A DNA stretch of 64,000 bases. Origin: Membranipora membranacea (taxonomy: Eukaryota; Bryozoa; Gymnolaemata; Cheilostomatida; Membraniporidae). A model generated the notes under the pieces. The model saw nothing but the letters and a program-made list of their open reading frames with translations, did no database searches and was not told the DNA's origin. This document shows positions 38,301 through 50,305 of this stretch, one piece after another (within the stretch, counting starts at the first letter, position 1; every line of letters begins with the position of its first letter). The stretch lies in assembly GCA_914767715.1 (NCBI GenBank), contig OU612068.1:24118001-24182000 (forward strand), read 5' to 3'. Position numbers and translations under genes: made by a program.

Positions 38301-39084
38301 TATTGGTGAAGACTCTGAATATGTACAGGTCTGCATCTGGTGCAAACCCGAGACAATCCTGACTACTAGCCACAATCCCAGCGACAAATGTGCCGTGCCC
38401 CAATCCGTCATTCTTAGATTTCTCCTCTGTCCAGTTAGTTCTGTCCTTGATTCTGCCACGTTTAAAATGTGGATGGTCTTCAGAAAGCCCCGTATCAAAT
38501 ATAGCTACCCTCACACCTTGGCCTGAGTACCCAAGCTTCCAGATAGCCTCAGCATTAAGCGCTGAGGTGATTTGTCTCGGGACACTCCGCTTCAGCCCCC
38601 TACTTCTAAACTTCATAGTATCCCAGAATGACGATGGTCCAGTATCTGTCGATGTTAGACTCTGTCTGCTGCTAAATTGTTCAAAACCTAATTGTTTTAG
38701 ATGTCTTTTGACCCGTAGGTTCGGACTCACAGCTGTAATTAACGGATGTCGGTTCAGCGATGATATGCTGGCGTTGACATTTTCGTATAAATGTATGAGC
38801 TCAAAATCACTCGGGTAAACATACGCGGGATTGTGGCGTTCAATAATATCCCAACGCTTTGTAGATTTCAAGGAAGCTTTTAGAAAGCCCTGCCGAGCAA
38901 GGATAGTATAGTACGCACTAAATTTGACGATGTACTCATCATGGACTGGTGATGACGTCATGTGAATCTCAAGGTCAGTTGAATTGTCTCCACTTTGGCA
39001 CATGCCTTGATCAAACTCGGAAGAGGTAAAGCTTTGCACCACGAGGCTCACAATAACCATGAAAGCCACTTGATAAGAGCCCAT
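29338..39084 (-). CDS. MBTPS1: membrane-bound transcription factor site-1 protease (subtilisin-like, S1P/SKI-1), complete
   Basis: A Golgi/ER serine protease that in animals cuts SREBP and ATF6 in the lumen (family knowledge). The fifteen exons are 38179-39084, 37242-37398, 36383-36565, 35235-35318, 34735-34938, 33967-34119, 33143-33290, 32845-32947, 32481-32594, 31886-32007, 31349-31545, 30851-31044, 30428-30550, 29959-30078 and 29338-29619. They total 3090 bp, giving 1029 residues (human about 1052), with all phases consistent. A hydrophobic signal peptide lies at residues 1-20. The catalytic triad is Asp197 ([15 protein letters not shown]), His230 ([11 protein letters not shown]) and Ser395 (LSGTSVASP), with oxyanion Asn319 ([11 protein letters not shown]). 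Candidate autoprocessing sites RHLK (127-130) and RGLK (162-165) lie where vertebrate S1P is cut. Conserved ectodomain blocks include [13 protein letters not shown] and [14 protein letters not shown] transmembrane helix at about 977-1000 is followed by a basic tail. No lesions are seen. Confidence 0.97.
35916..36025. mobile_element. 110-bp near-perfect hairpin element with 9-bp target duplication
   Basis: The arms are about 50 bp, begin TAGTTTAAGTGCTCAAACGG, match without visible mismatch and are separated by a loop of about 10 bases. The host sequence CCAAGAGCC is duplicated exactly at 35907-35915 and 36026-36034. The 9-bp duplication resembles Mutator-like insertion. It lies in the MBTPS1 intron between exons 3 and 4. 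Lack of arm divergence implies a recent insertion or repair-driven homogenisation. Confidence 0.92.
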
Positions 39085-40195
39085 TGTGGATTAATGTGGG
39101 AGCTCTAGGGATGATTACATATGGTAGCCGTGTCTGAGCAACTTTCCCCTGAAAATAAGAAATTTTTCTTTTACATTACAGTGACAGCAGCTGATAATAT
39201 TCTTCTGTATGAGCAGCCGGTGAATAATTATTTGCCCATACCTTCCAGTGTAGAACTACGACAAGTTGATAGAGGCATTTATAATCATGATGACATTATA
39301 TTTGAAGACAGAGGCAAACCATGATTTTCTTGGGTTCAGCATTCTCATGCAAGGTTTGTATTTCACATACTGTTTTCATTTCAGTGGACTGGAATATAAT
39401 GCAGCTAAGCACTTAAAATATTACCGGAGTTGGTTACATAAATAATTATTACTGGCATAAGCTTACAGCATAATAATCATCATAATAGATACAATCGCAA
39501 TGCATTACCGTTCTGCGGGCTTTTCCCTGTGACACAGTACCTTTGCTTATATCTCACCTACCTATACTCATTGTGCTGGTACTCAACGTAATTACAAACT
39601 TCAAGGAGGATCAATGCCACTGTGACAGACAAGTTTTTTTTCCAAATTTCTAGATAATTAGTTTTACTGATGGGGAACATTGCATAATCACTCACCTTCA
39701 CAGAGCATAGCTAATTCTTCTTTTGATCACCACATTTACATTATCTGTGGCGGAGTTGCATGCTGCTGATAATAATAGTCTATAATCAGATAAAAAAAAG
39801 TAGCATGGTCATGAAACAAGCTGTGGTAGGGAGTTTTTTTCCTACCTGCGTCAGTGTTGTGAATTAGATTTGATTGCTTTTTTTCTAGCATAGACAGGAA
39901 AAGATGTTGCAACATATGATCATATTAAGCTCGATGTCATCATAAAAAACTAAAATCATGAAGCCGATATAAACTGTCTTAAAGGAAGGCTGACATGTGC
40001 ACATTCAATCAACGAAAGATGTTGGATGCAGTTACAGCACCAATTTGTCAACATAGATGCAGTTTTGATTCACCATAAAATAAAAATGATGCCCATTTCA
40101 TACAAAATAAGACCTTTTCGGTGTTTTCAGTTCAGTCTTTGTGTTGTTTGCAGTCACTTCTCTGTTTTGTTTGAGTGGACACTGCTATCAATCAA
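39085..40195. other. upstream region of MBTPS1, no firm gene
   Basis: A 67-codon plus-strand open frame starts 36 bp upstream of the MBTPS1 start codon (39121-39324). It has no recognised homology and no signal peptide, and could be a divergent small gene or chance. The promoter of MBTPS1 should lie here, but no clear element was recognised. Confidence 0.4.
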
Positions 40196-40199
40196 TTAA

Positions 40200-40577
40200 A
40201 GGGCAACCAAGGTTTCAAACAACTTCTCATTGATGGCCATTGATTAATAGCAGATTGCACCTTCTGCATGGGGAAAAAGACAAAATATAATTCGGATGAT
40301 TATTCAGCCAGAATTCTTGTGAAACATTTCTTCCATCAGGTACTCAAACTCAGCTAAAAGAGAATACTACATAGCAGTTTCCTGTTCCTGTTATTATTTA
40401 GCCTGTGCTCTATAATTATTACAGCAAAGTCTTGGAACCTCCCCTAAACTGAAGTGTTACCCAGCTTAGAGTCAGCAACTACTTTGAGTTTTGCATCGCG
40501 TAATGCACAGAGCTGATGCTGCCCAGCACATTATTTGCTACCCATTAATGCATTGCTGCGAAACCTTGGTTGCCCTT
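40200..40577 (+). mobile_element. MITE with TTAA flanks, copy 1
   Basis: It starts AGGGCAACCAAGGTTTC and ends GAAACCTTGGTTGCCCT. TTAA flanks both sides (40196-40199 and 40578-40581), the target used by piggyBac-type and some Kolobok-type elements. There is no coding capacity. It is paired in inverted orientation with 40630-40996. Confidence 0.88.
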
Positions 40578-40629
40578 TAAAGAACTGACTATTCAGAATC
40601 ACAATAATCATCATATTCTCTCTTCTTAA

Positions 40630-40996
40630 AGGGCAACCAAGGTTTCGCAGCAATGCATTAGTGGGTAATAAATAATGTGCTAGGCAGCATCAGCTTTGTG
40701 CATGACGCGGCGCAAAACTCAAAGTAGTTGCTGACTCTAAGCTGGGTAAAACCTCAGTTTAGGGGAGGGTCCAAGACATTGCTGTAATAATGATAGAGCA
40801 CAGGCTAAATAACAACAGGAACAGGAAACTGCTCTGTGGTATTCTATTTTAGCTGAGTTTGAGTACCTGATAGATGAATTGTTTCACAATAATTCTGACT
40901 GAATAATAATCAGAAGTAGATTTTGTCTTTTTCCCGATGCAGAAGGTGCAATCTGCTATCGATCAATGAGACCTTGTTTGAAACCTTGGTTGCCCT
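40630..40996 (-). mobile_element. MITE with TTAA flanks, inverted copy 2
   Basis: This is the reverse complement of copy 1 with about 90 percent identity by eye and the same termini. TTAA lies at 40626-40629 and 40997-41000. Only 52 bp separate the two, so the pair can form a hairpin with arms of about 370 bp upstream of MBTPS1. Confidence 0.88.
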
Positions 40997-41000
40997 TTAA

Positions 41001-42751
41001 CTTTTATCAACTTGGCCCACAGTTAATATCAACTGCAACCTGCAACACTTAAATTTCATTAGGCCTGATTTCTCGTTATTTAAGATCAATGTTTAGTAAA
41101 ACTTGCTTTTAGCATTAGAGTCGCTGTTACTACTTGCTTAGGTTAGACAAATCATGATGGGGGGGGGGGGGGGGGGGAACAATGTTCTGCTGACATGCAT
41201 TGGCTGCAGAGCAGGCCTAAGTTGTTTCAAGAATATGTATTAGCAAGGTATTACTATAATTATTATTATTAAATACACAATTAGTCAACAAACACCCCGT
41301 GATCATGTAGATTCTACCTGACTGGGCACAAGCTTACCCAACTAACAATGCTAGCTATATATATGGTTACCTTACAATGCTTGCCACTGTGACCCATCAT
41401 CATGGTTAGGGGTGGCTGATGTGATAGGCCCAGGGCATAGGCCTTATTATTATCTACTCTACTACTCTACTGGACACAGATTCAAGATTCAGAATGCACG
41501 CTTGCATGTGAGTTTTCACCCTTGATCCAGGCCACCAAGTTCTGGCTTGCCTTAGGGGTAGATGGACTGACAGTGAGTGAGCTTATAAATTCAAAAATAT
41601 GAATAGATCATTATTATTTATTTTATTATAACTTATTTATTTATCTTATTATTTTCAGTTTGAGCAAGGAGTAACCTAGTGTTTACCATGATTTTTGAAC
41701 TACAGGGTGAATGATCGAATACTATTGAATAAACATTTGCTTACATGTAAATTCATTATCCATCCAGTACAATCAATGAGTGAAAATTGCATCAGCAGAG
41801 GAGAAATTGGTAAGATGAAAACCTGAAAGCATTTTTGTCTCTTTTCTGATTTGTCAGTTTGTTATCTTGATTGGCGATATCAAACCCCGAACAAGGGAAA
41901 CAACATGTTGCCCCATAAATGTATAGCTAAGCCATTTTGAGAAATTAGCCTATCGCCAAACAACTAAATGTCCTTGGCATTGTGATTGTAGTTGGATACC
42001 AGACTATATTGTTACAAACCTAAGGTCGGGTCGAGCTAATAAAAACAACAGTTCTCGTTTGTTCATATTTAGAGGACACAACTCTGACATATGTCTGCGC
42101 TCTAGGGCTGTATCCAGGGATGGTGGTATCTCTCCATGGGTTAAAAAGTTATGAACCAAGGTCTATGTGGACTGCGGGTGCCAGAGTGGTGGGGTGTGCC
42201 TTCTCCACAAGGGGAAGTTCCTCGAACAAGAGCAAGTAAAAAGAGAGAATCCCTGAAAAATTTCGGCACTAGTATACTAGAGAGATTTTGACATAAATAT
42301 CGCATTCCAATATACTCGAACCAAGCCACTCCTTGCTCGAACTTGCCTTTAGGAGAAAGCTAGTCACATCTTGACATGATTTGTTGGATGGGAACCAAAC
42401 AAAACTTGTCAAGGCAGGCCAGAAAGCATATGACAGATGGTGTAAGCGTTGGTCGGTGTTGAAAAACGATGAAGCCTTTGATTTGCCTATAAGTTTTCCA
42501 AAAAGTATGATTAATTACAAAAAAAAGATGATAGGGCCTAATAACCCAGCATTGTCACTTCAGCCTGGGCAGGCTGTCGTGGGTGGGGGCTGTCCAACTC
42601 ACCCCATACAGCCTGCCCAGGCTATTGTCACTTGATGGTAAAAATAACTAACAATTGCAGATAAAAGGCAGTAATTTGAGATGATTTGATTTACTGTATG
42701 AAAAATTGTGCCTATTAAAAACTTGTCAGGAAGTTTTACTTCTAGGAATAA
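41001..42751. other. intergenic, simple repeats and MITE remnants
   Basis: There is a run of 19 G at 41159-41177. At 42361-42421 a collapsed remnant of the 12208 MITE family joins a TAGTCACATCTTGACA-like end to an AACTTGTCAAGGCAGGCC-like end. At about 42555-42620, CAGCCTGGGCAGGCTGT and ACAGCCTGCCCAGGCT form a second hairpin. The open frame across it (42381-42635) therefore looks repeat-derived and is not called a gene. Confidence 0.5.
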
Positions 42752-43259
42752 TAGACAGTTTTCTGAGCTCTTATTTATGCCTCAATTCGGAGCTGTCCTC
42801 TCTCCAGGTTGGTACTTTTAACCCACGCGGCATAGGAAAAACCTGCTGAAAGAGGGTCATCTTGAAAACCACTTAGGTTGGGATAATAATGAGTTTTGAT
42901 TCAGCGTCTCCACCATTGAAAACCCTATGAGACAGGGTTCCAAACCATTGGAGGCTTGAATGTTAATAAATCTTAATTTTTAGTGACGAAACTCTGAAAA
43001 ATTTTGCCAAATTGTCCGCAAAACAGGCAGAAAATGCTATAATTGACTATCCAAATACTAAAATTATTTCCCAAACTATGTCCATAGGAGTTTTCAATGC
43101 TGCAGATTCTGAATCAAAAATAATTTTTATCCTATAAGTGGTTATCAAGATAACCCTCTTTTCAGCACGTTTTTCCTATCCGGCGTGGGTTAAAAGTACC
43201 AAACTGGAGAGGGTACAACTCCAAATTGAGGACTAAATCAGAGCTCAGAAAACTGTCTA
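42752..43259. mobile_element. MITE, TAGACAGTTTTCTGAGCTC family, copy 1
   Basis: The termini are TAGACAGTTTTCTGAGCTC and GAGCTCAGAAAACTGTCTA. The inverted similarity extends inward for more than 100 bp, including CCTCTCTCCAG, TTGGTACTTTTAACCCACGC and GAGGGTCATCTTGAAAACCAC. The family recurs at 45870-46354. No target duplication was identified. Confidence 0.85.
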
Positions 43260-44829
43260 CTGCATTACAAAAAAATTGCAACTTTTTGACACAACACTGT
43301 TTGTCCCACTTGTTTGAAATAGGTGACGGTTTCTGGCAAAAAAACCTACCATTGTGATAATACTCATGGACCTTGTTGTACCCACTACCATGGATAGGAA
43401 CCAAATGAAGACATAAATATGTAAGTCAATTGCTTTTCATTTAAAGTCAAACGAAGCAACAAGTATTTCAGTTTCCAAATCTGAGTTCTTGATAAAAAGG
43501 TAGGGCCATATTTCCCACCTATGAGTACGGCCCTGCTGTGTTCATTGCCTCTTAGTCCTTTATGTTTTTGTTAATTTTACAATGATAGTTGTTACATTGA
43601 AAATTCACTTTATTTGAATGACAAGAACTATATGCTATAATAATAAAGTTTACGATATACCACCTAATATAAATAGTTTCAGAACGATGATTTCTATGCA
43701 GTTGTACATGAGAAAATATAGTAAAAATCACAAATAAAATTCTAAAATAAGTAGTAGAAAATAACTGATATAATGAAATGAGGCTTACCATAAAATGATG
43801 AGTAAATATGATGATAAGTGAAACCCTCAAAATGGAAACTGCTACCTGGTACTCTACTCAACAAAGAAGTCACTAAAAAACAAGAGATAATGGGCCTAAG
43901 CCTCACAGGACAAGTGAGGCATCAAGCTATGATTACGTGAGTTGCGATGTTGACAAAGATATAACCATTTTAGTTGCTATGTTTAACCAAGGGGTTAGAG
44001 GAACTCCTTGATTTAACCGTGTACCTATTCCAGTTGCTAAAGCTATGAAATATTGTATATATTTTGACTGTTGTCCAAATTTCGGGATTGATGAATGGCA
44101 ATAAACAAAGCTCAAACTTTCAGCACACGTTGGAAACTAGGGGAGGCAACTCCAAGCATTTCAATATTTTTGCGGAATTTTTTTAGTAGCGCCTCTAGTC
44201 TGTAATACATGTATTGTGCACTCATGATGGAAATAGATAACAAGTCTTAGCAACTGGAATGTTATTGGTTTTTAAATCAGGGTCATAAAGTTTCAAAAAT
44301 AGAATATTTAATTTGCCCCCATCAGTGTCACCTCTAACTAATCAGGTAATAATAGATGATCGGGCTTTCCTTAGCCTGGTGGTGGCGCATCATTGCTGAT
44401 GCTCTAAATTGAGTGTTTAAAAATAAGGTGACATATTGGTGGTACAGCTCACTTAAAAATTATACATAATTTGAATTCAATAGTGCTGTAAACAAAATTG
44501 GGAGACCAATAAAGCCAGAGCACCATCATTACGTATCTTATTTTATTCATAGATAAGAAGATGACAAAATAATATATAACTAGCAAATCATAACGTCTGA
44601 CACAGTGCCTATGTACCTAGCTACCGTTCAAAAAGGGACAATCTTTCAAAAATTTTATAGAATTATAGGACCAGTGAAATCAGCTTACTTACTATGATGA
44701 TGATAATTAAACGATAAGAAATAAGTGCATATGTTCAATACTCTGATATATTTGTTTTTGCTGCCTTGATAGAAATGGTAATGCTAGCTTTGTGATGTGT
44801 GGAGCTAAGGTTTGGATGCCATCTGCATT
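43260..44829. other. intergenic, no gene recognised
   Basis: AT-rich spacer downstream of the sulfotransferase pseudogene. No motifs or splice-bounded exons were seen. Confidence 0.45.
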
Positions 44830-47800
44830 CTAGTATCGGAACGGAATCTCTTTGCTTACAGCCCACCTATCCAAGCAGGCTTCGAAGAGCTCATTGTCAG
44901 CTACAGTGAAGTGAATTTTCCAATCTCCAATATCACCTATAAACACAGATAGAAACAATACATTACTGAGATTGGTGGTTTTTCACCGCGCAGAAGTAGT
45001 TGTAACGGCTACACTGAGAGAGAAATTTGGTGCCACTCTCAGAAAACGCTGTTCCTTGGTTTTGACCAGTTTGATGTAAGAGCTGCCAATGAACATTATA
45101 AGCTCTACACGACACACACATAGTCATTTTTCTACATAAAGCCTGGACTAACAACATGATCAAGGAGTGGTTTGCCACCAGCACTTATGGAGCATAGTCT
45201 GGGTGGGGTTTATAGTATTAGCAGGAGGGAAAATTCTCATTTTCGCGCATGCATAAAAATTTGATATTCAATATTAGCTAAAGTTTACTTTAGCTCATTC
45301 CCTTTTAATAAGTTCCAACCATATCATAACATTAAGGAACCCCAAACTAGCTAAAGAAAACTCTAGTTAAAATTTACTATGCTAGGGAAACACAAAAGAT
45401 TTATCAACGCTACCAAAGAGTTGCCATAACACCAACCATCAAAGCGGTTCAACTGTTTCAACTTCTTTTTTCATACTTCCTGAACTGTTTTTCTTCAGCA
45501 TGTCTAGTTTTCACATGGGTTGTGACTTAGATTTCAATTTAAATCACTGCAATCCACAGTCAAAACCTTACCCTCTCGATATATGGCAACAGCAGTCAGC
45601 GGTAGTTTCTTCCTCTCTCCTTCCCTTTTTTTCAACAAAGAAAAGAAACCATACGATATCAATATTGAAGGTACATTTCTTTCAAAGAAAAGGGAAGATT
45701 TGAATATAAAGTGGATAGTTCACCGCAAGAGCCTTGACTGAATAGCAATAAACTATTTCATTGCTGATATAATATTTTCATCTGTTTTGTGCACCTATCT
45801 CCTCCTTTTCAGGGAGCACATACACTTGTAAATATTTTATAATGTTTGAGGGAGTTTTTGCTGGTGCAATAGGCAGTTTTCTGAGCTCTGATATGGGTCT
45901 CAATTCGGAGTTGTCCTCTCTCCAGTTTGGTACTTTTGGTACCCACCGCCGCATAGGAAAAATGTGCTGAAAAGAGGGTCATCTTGAAAAGCCGCTTATG
46001 TTAGGATAAAAATGATTTTTGATTCAGAATCAGATAAAGTTTGGGATTGATTTTGGTATTCAGATAGTAAATTCTTTGAATTTCTGCCAGTTTCTGTGGA
46101 CAAATTTCATGGAATTTTTCATGAATTTTGTCACTAAAATTAAGATTTATCAACTATCAAGCCCCCAATGATTTGGAAACCCATCCCACCGGGTTTTCAA
46201 TGGTGCAGAGTTTGAATCAAAAACCATTTTTATCCTAACATAAGCGGTTTTCAAGATAACCCTCTATCAGCACGTTTTTCCTATGCGGCGTGGGTAAAAA
46301 GTACCAAACTGAAGAGTGGACAACTCCTCAAATAAGAGCTCAGAAAACAGTCCATAGGTTTCCAACAACTGAATAAGTATTCAGTATCAGGTTTTACCGT
46401 TTTTCTCATTTTCTCAAGCATTTTGTTTGAGCTCTCCTTCTTTCCTTCCTTCATACTAGCAAAGTTTGTAGCCTCAGCTATATTTTGCACCAACTCTGAA
46501 CTTCTATGCGCGCCCATGAACTCATTGACCTGCTGTATGACTACAACGGGATCCTTCAAACAAAATTGCATAAATATTTAAAATAGATAATCAGAAGTAT
46601 CACTCTTCAAAACCCACTTTTTAGAGAGCAATACTGTCATTTGCAACCAAATCTTGTCCAAGCTTACTGATTGGAAACTTTTTTTTATCTGGATATTGAT
46701 TTATATTCTGTTCACTTTGAGGCCTTGCTAGCATTGTATTAGAGCAAGAACATGTTAGTTCAGATTATCTAAACCGGGCCCTTCAAAGTTTGTGTACATA
46801 TTCTGGTCTCATTCAGGCTTCCAACAGTAATTGTCCACATATAGCTCACCCTTTTTAGATCTTCGAAGTGCACAAGCAAAATATTGGGATCATCTCTCAG
46901 TGACCACATATACTCCACATAGTCAAAGTATCTACCATAAGGGCAATCGTTATCGAACAAGAATGCAAGCAGGAAAGCCGAGAAGGTCAACTTAGCGAGT
47001 AATTCTTCTCTCTTCTTTCCAACCATCTCAATGTTCGAAAACTGCATGAAAAGAATCAGTTATTTCAAATTGATGAAAAAAGTGCTTGATAACAGAAGAA
47101 TTGCAATAATTTCTAAAACACACTTCATTATCACATTCAGGACAGTTATGCCGTTTGTTTCTCACATATGTGTTATTTGATCTGCACTCACCAATGTTTT
47201 TTTATGAAAGTAGGACGAGACTGCAACATCTTTTGGGTTTCGCAAAACTAGATGAAATCAAAAAATCAGTTAGGGAATGTCAAAACCATAATGGGAATTG
47301 AATTCAACATGTGGGATCCACTAATCTATCCACCTACATCAGGGAGATTGTCCTCAAGTGCCTGCCCACATAAACATTATTATTATAGGTTTGTAGTTAG
47401 GAGTTGCCCCTTGATGAACAAGAAGAGGACAACTCATTAAATCAGAAGTTTTCATCCCGACAAAAAAACAATGAAATAAATATTTAAGCAACTTTAGTAG
47501 TGAAAGAACATTATTGCACCAATCTTTCATGATCACTCTCTTCTCAAAGTACCTCCTTCTTGTAACCCAAACTAACAAAGAGCAAATATGGTTTTACCAA
47601 GAACTGTCTTTTTTCCACGGAATGTTTTCGGCAGCACATCTAGCCCGTAATGTGTAATGAGTACCCGAGGTGGGGGAAACATATCAGAGGATTCAGTGAC
47701 AGGGTGCATATCTATCATGTACCCGCCTTTAGATATTTCTATATAGTCTGCAGAATTACGTAGCCGCATCATCCTAACCTCCCACATGAAGTGAGTACCT

Positions 47801-48272
47801 GCAATGAGGAAGATCCTAATGATTTACAGTCCTTAAAATACTTTGGTACATCTACCACACTCGTTGTACCAAATACTTCACAAATTGGTACACTGAGAGA
47901 TGATTCTAACTCACATCAGATTTTTTGCGATCCTTCAGATTTATTTATGTTGAGGATCATCCTGTATGGAATATTTCCCAGTTTGTGACATAATTTCGCT
48001 ATTCTGTAAATGCCATACCTAATTTGATGATGCCGAACATGCTAATACTGCTATTTCATTTTCCATATCTATGGCAATGAGGCATCTCACCATTTTTCGG
48101 GTAGGATGCAAGCAAAAAATCACCATCAATCCATTCATATTCATTCATGGCCTGACCAATGTTATCGGCTGCCATGAGTGCAGCTACTTTGACTGTCCCG
48201 ACGACGACGACCAGTGAATTCTCTATTCATTGGAGATTTGACGTACTCAACACCATCAGCTAGTTGATCCAT
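44830..48272 (-). pseudogene. sulfotransferase paralogue 1, probably inactivated
   Basis: The seven segments match sulfotransferase 2 exon for exon: 48091-48272, 47598-47798, 47192-47247, 46850-47041, 46398-46553, about 45572-45624 and 44830-44936. Exons 2-5 and 7 are open and keep the PAPS-binding and active-site features: SYPKNGTHFMWEV, ITHYGLDVLPKTF (catalytic-type His), VLRNPKDV and DIGDWKIHF. Two lesions stand out. In exon 1, a 21-bp stretch of paralogue 2 is replaced by a 10-bp CGT-repeat, a net loss of 11 bp that shifts the frame after residue 21. In exon 6, the paralogue's GAAG acceptor reads GAAA, and the next usable AG puts the exon out of frame; its KGxx motif also reads REG in place of RKG. 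A MITE sits in intron 5. If an alternative start or splice is used, a shortened protein is possible. Transcript data would decide. Confidence 0.85.
45870..46354. mobile_element. MITE, TAGACAGTTTTCTGAGCTC family, copy 2
   Basis: The termini are TAGGCAGTTTTCTGAGCTC and GAGCTCAGAAAACAGTCCA. The subterminal regions match 42752-43259, while the centre has diverged. It is inserted in intron 5 of sulfotransferase paralogue 1 and has no counterpart in paralogue 2, so it came after the gene duplication. Confidence 0.82.
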
Positions 48273-49009
48273 TTCTAAGGTGTGCCGGTGTCTTGCAGAG
48301 AAAGCCTGTCAATATAAAAAGATTTCTTCCTAAGACTGTTTAGGTGATTTTCACTGCCACCTCAATTGCTCATGATTTTGTCACTGAATTAAATGCTTCT
48401 CATGGAACAAATATATTAACATAACATAATCTTAAAATCTTAGTATTAATTTGTTTGGACCTTCAACTTGTATGTATTTTAACGTTTGAACTTCAGCTGA
48501 CTTACTACGTAGTACTTTCTCATCAAGCAATGACAAGATTTCCTGATGGTGACTAGATAAAGCAATGCTGTCTTGTCCAGATATTCTACAAGTTCATGAG
48601 AGGGCAATCTGGCAAATTAAACAACTAAATTCTTCTTACAACTCACATCTTCCAGAAAAATCCTATCATTCTAACTTAACTCTCAATCACCACTGCTACT
48701 CTGATCTGACTGCCCTGCACTCACTTCACTCAATATAACATAACTCTATTAAAGTATCAATGACTATATGTACTTTATTATGTACAGAACTTGATAATTT
48801 ACGTAGTTTCAGTATTGGCTAGTTTCAAGGCTATGTTTTAAAAGAAAAAAAATGTGTCAAAACACAATCACTGCGAGAGCTTGTCATACGGCCTATGCTA
48901 TATATAGTGGGGTTTAGATCTGGTTTGTTAACCTTTTTTTTACCCCATTTTTAAATAAAAAAACTGCTAGGGTAGCTGGGAGTGGCATTCCATTATCAAC
49001 CAATAACAT

Positions 49010-49344
49010 GTTTACCAGACACAGGAGGTTTACCAGACACGGGAGGTTTACCAGACACGTGAGGTTTACCAGACACGGGAGGTTTACCAGACACGGGAGG
49101 TTTACCAGACACGGGAGGTTTACCAGACACGGGAGGTTTACCAGACACGGGAGGTTTACCAGACACGGGAGGTTTACCAGACACGGGAGGTTCACCAGAC
49201 ACGGGAGGTTCACCAGACACGGGAGGTTCACCAGACAAGGGAGGTTCACCAGACACGGGAGGTTCACCAGACACGGGAGGTTCACCAGACACGGGAGGTT
49301 CACCAGACACAGGAGGTTCACCAGACACAGGAGGTTCACCAGAC
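49010..49344. repeat. 18-bp minisatellite, 19 units
   Basis: The unit is GGGAGGTTTACCAGACAC. CCAGAC recurs every 18 bp from 49015 to 49339. The first ten units read TTTACC and the last nine read TTCACC, with one clean switch near 49190, so the array has two blocks. A few units carry private changes (GTGAGG, AGACAA). Confidence 0.95.
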
Positions 49345-50197
49345 ACGGGTTTATCTTCCCACACATTGTCTTTGTACCGTGTCCGTAACCCCCATTTAAT
49401 ACATTAAAATGTATCTTGATGGATAAATTAAAGTCATCACAATCAAACAGTCAGCACTTTTAGATCAAAGCAATGCCGCACTGACCAGAGACAGCAGTGT
49501 AGCTTTTTTGATTTTTTTTCTTCGTAAGATGACAATAATTTATATTCACACTGAAAGATTTTAAGTATCATTTTTACCCAATGCACCCTGTTATCGATTT
49601 TTATTATCACATGGTAATATCGGATCTGATACTTAACAAAAACTAAACTCTCTTGTGAACAATACAAGCCTCTACCAAGATCTATCTGTGCATCCATTGA
49701 ATGTTTTTATTATTGAAGACACAAAAAACCCAACCGACTCAACTTGATCGCTATTGCTTAAAGTTTTGTAACCTGATCACTGACTTTTCTGTTGCTCCGA
49801 GTAGGGTATGCAACTCACTCGTGCTTAGCATGTGGCATGTCAAAATCAAAAAAGCTACACCGCTGTCTCTTCTCAGTGTGGCATTGCTTCGATCTACAAG
49901 TGCTGACTGTTTGCTTGTGATAACTTTATTTGTCCATCAAGATACATTTGAATGTTATTAATTGGTGGTTAAGGTACAGAAAAAATGTGTGAGAATAAGT
50001 CCAGTGGAGTCATTTAAAATAATTATTTGCAAAGGGTGGGTGGGATCTTCTCTAACTTTTACTAAAATGGGAATCAGTGAGTAGAAATAAAAAATAATTT
50101 ATAAATGGCATATCAAGAGCTAGAATTTTGTTCTAAAGGCCCAAAGAACATGTCAAAGGAAAGTTGATATCAGACTTCTATTATGTAACCAGTGGAT

Positions 50198-50305
50198 TTT
50201 TGGGCAGTGGCTCTTTGACCAGTGGCCTTATGACCCGTGGCCTTTTGACCAGTGGCATTATGACCAGTGGCGGCCAGTGGCTTTTTGGCAGTGGCCTTTC
50301 GGGTG
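50198..50305. repeat. degenerate 15-bp tandem repeat
   Basis: Units of the type CAGTGGCCTTTTGAC, about seven copies with substitutions and two shortened units. The sequence is unrelated to the 18-bp array nearby. Confidence 0.8.

Noticed and set aside
39121-39324. 67-codon frame divergent from MBTPS1
   Set aside because: No homology and no signal peptide or splice sites. Short AT-rich frames of this length occur by chance in this window.
42381-42635. 84-codon plus-strand frame
   Set aside because: It spans a collapsed MITE remnant and a second hairpin, and resembles no protein family, so it is repeat-derived.
48914-49388. Long overlapping open frames on both strands, looking like repetitive proteins (GEPPVS/CLVNLP/RHGRFT units)
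   Set aside because: They are produced by the 18-bp minisatellite, whose unit is a multiple of three and free of stops. There is no splice or start context.
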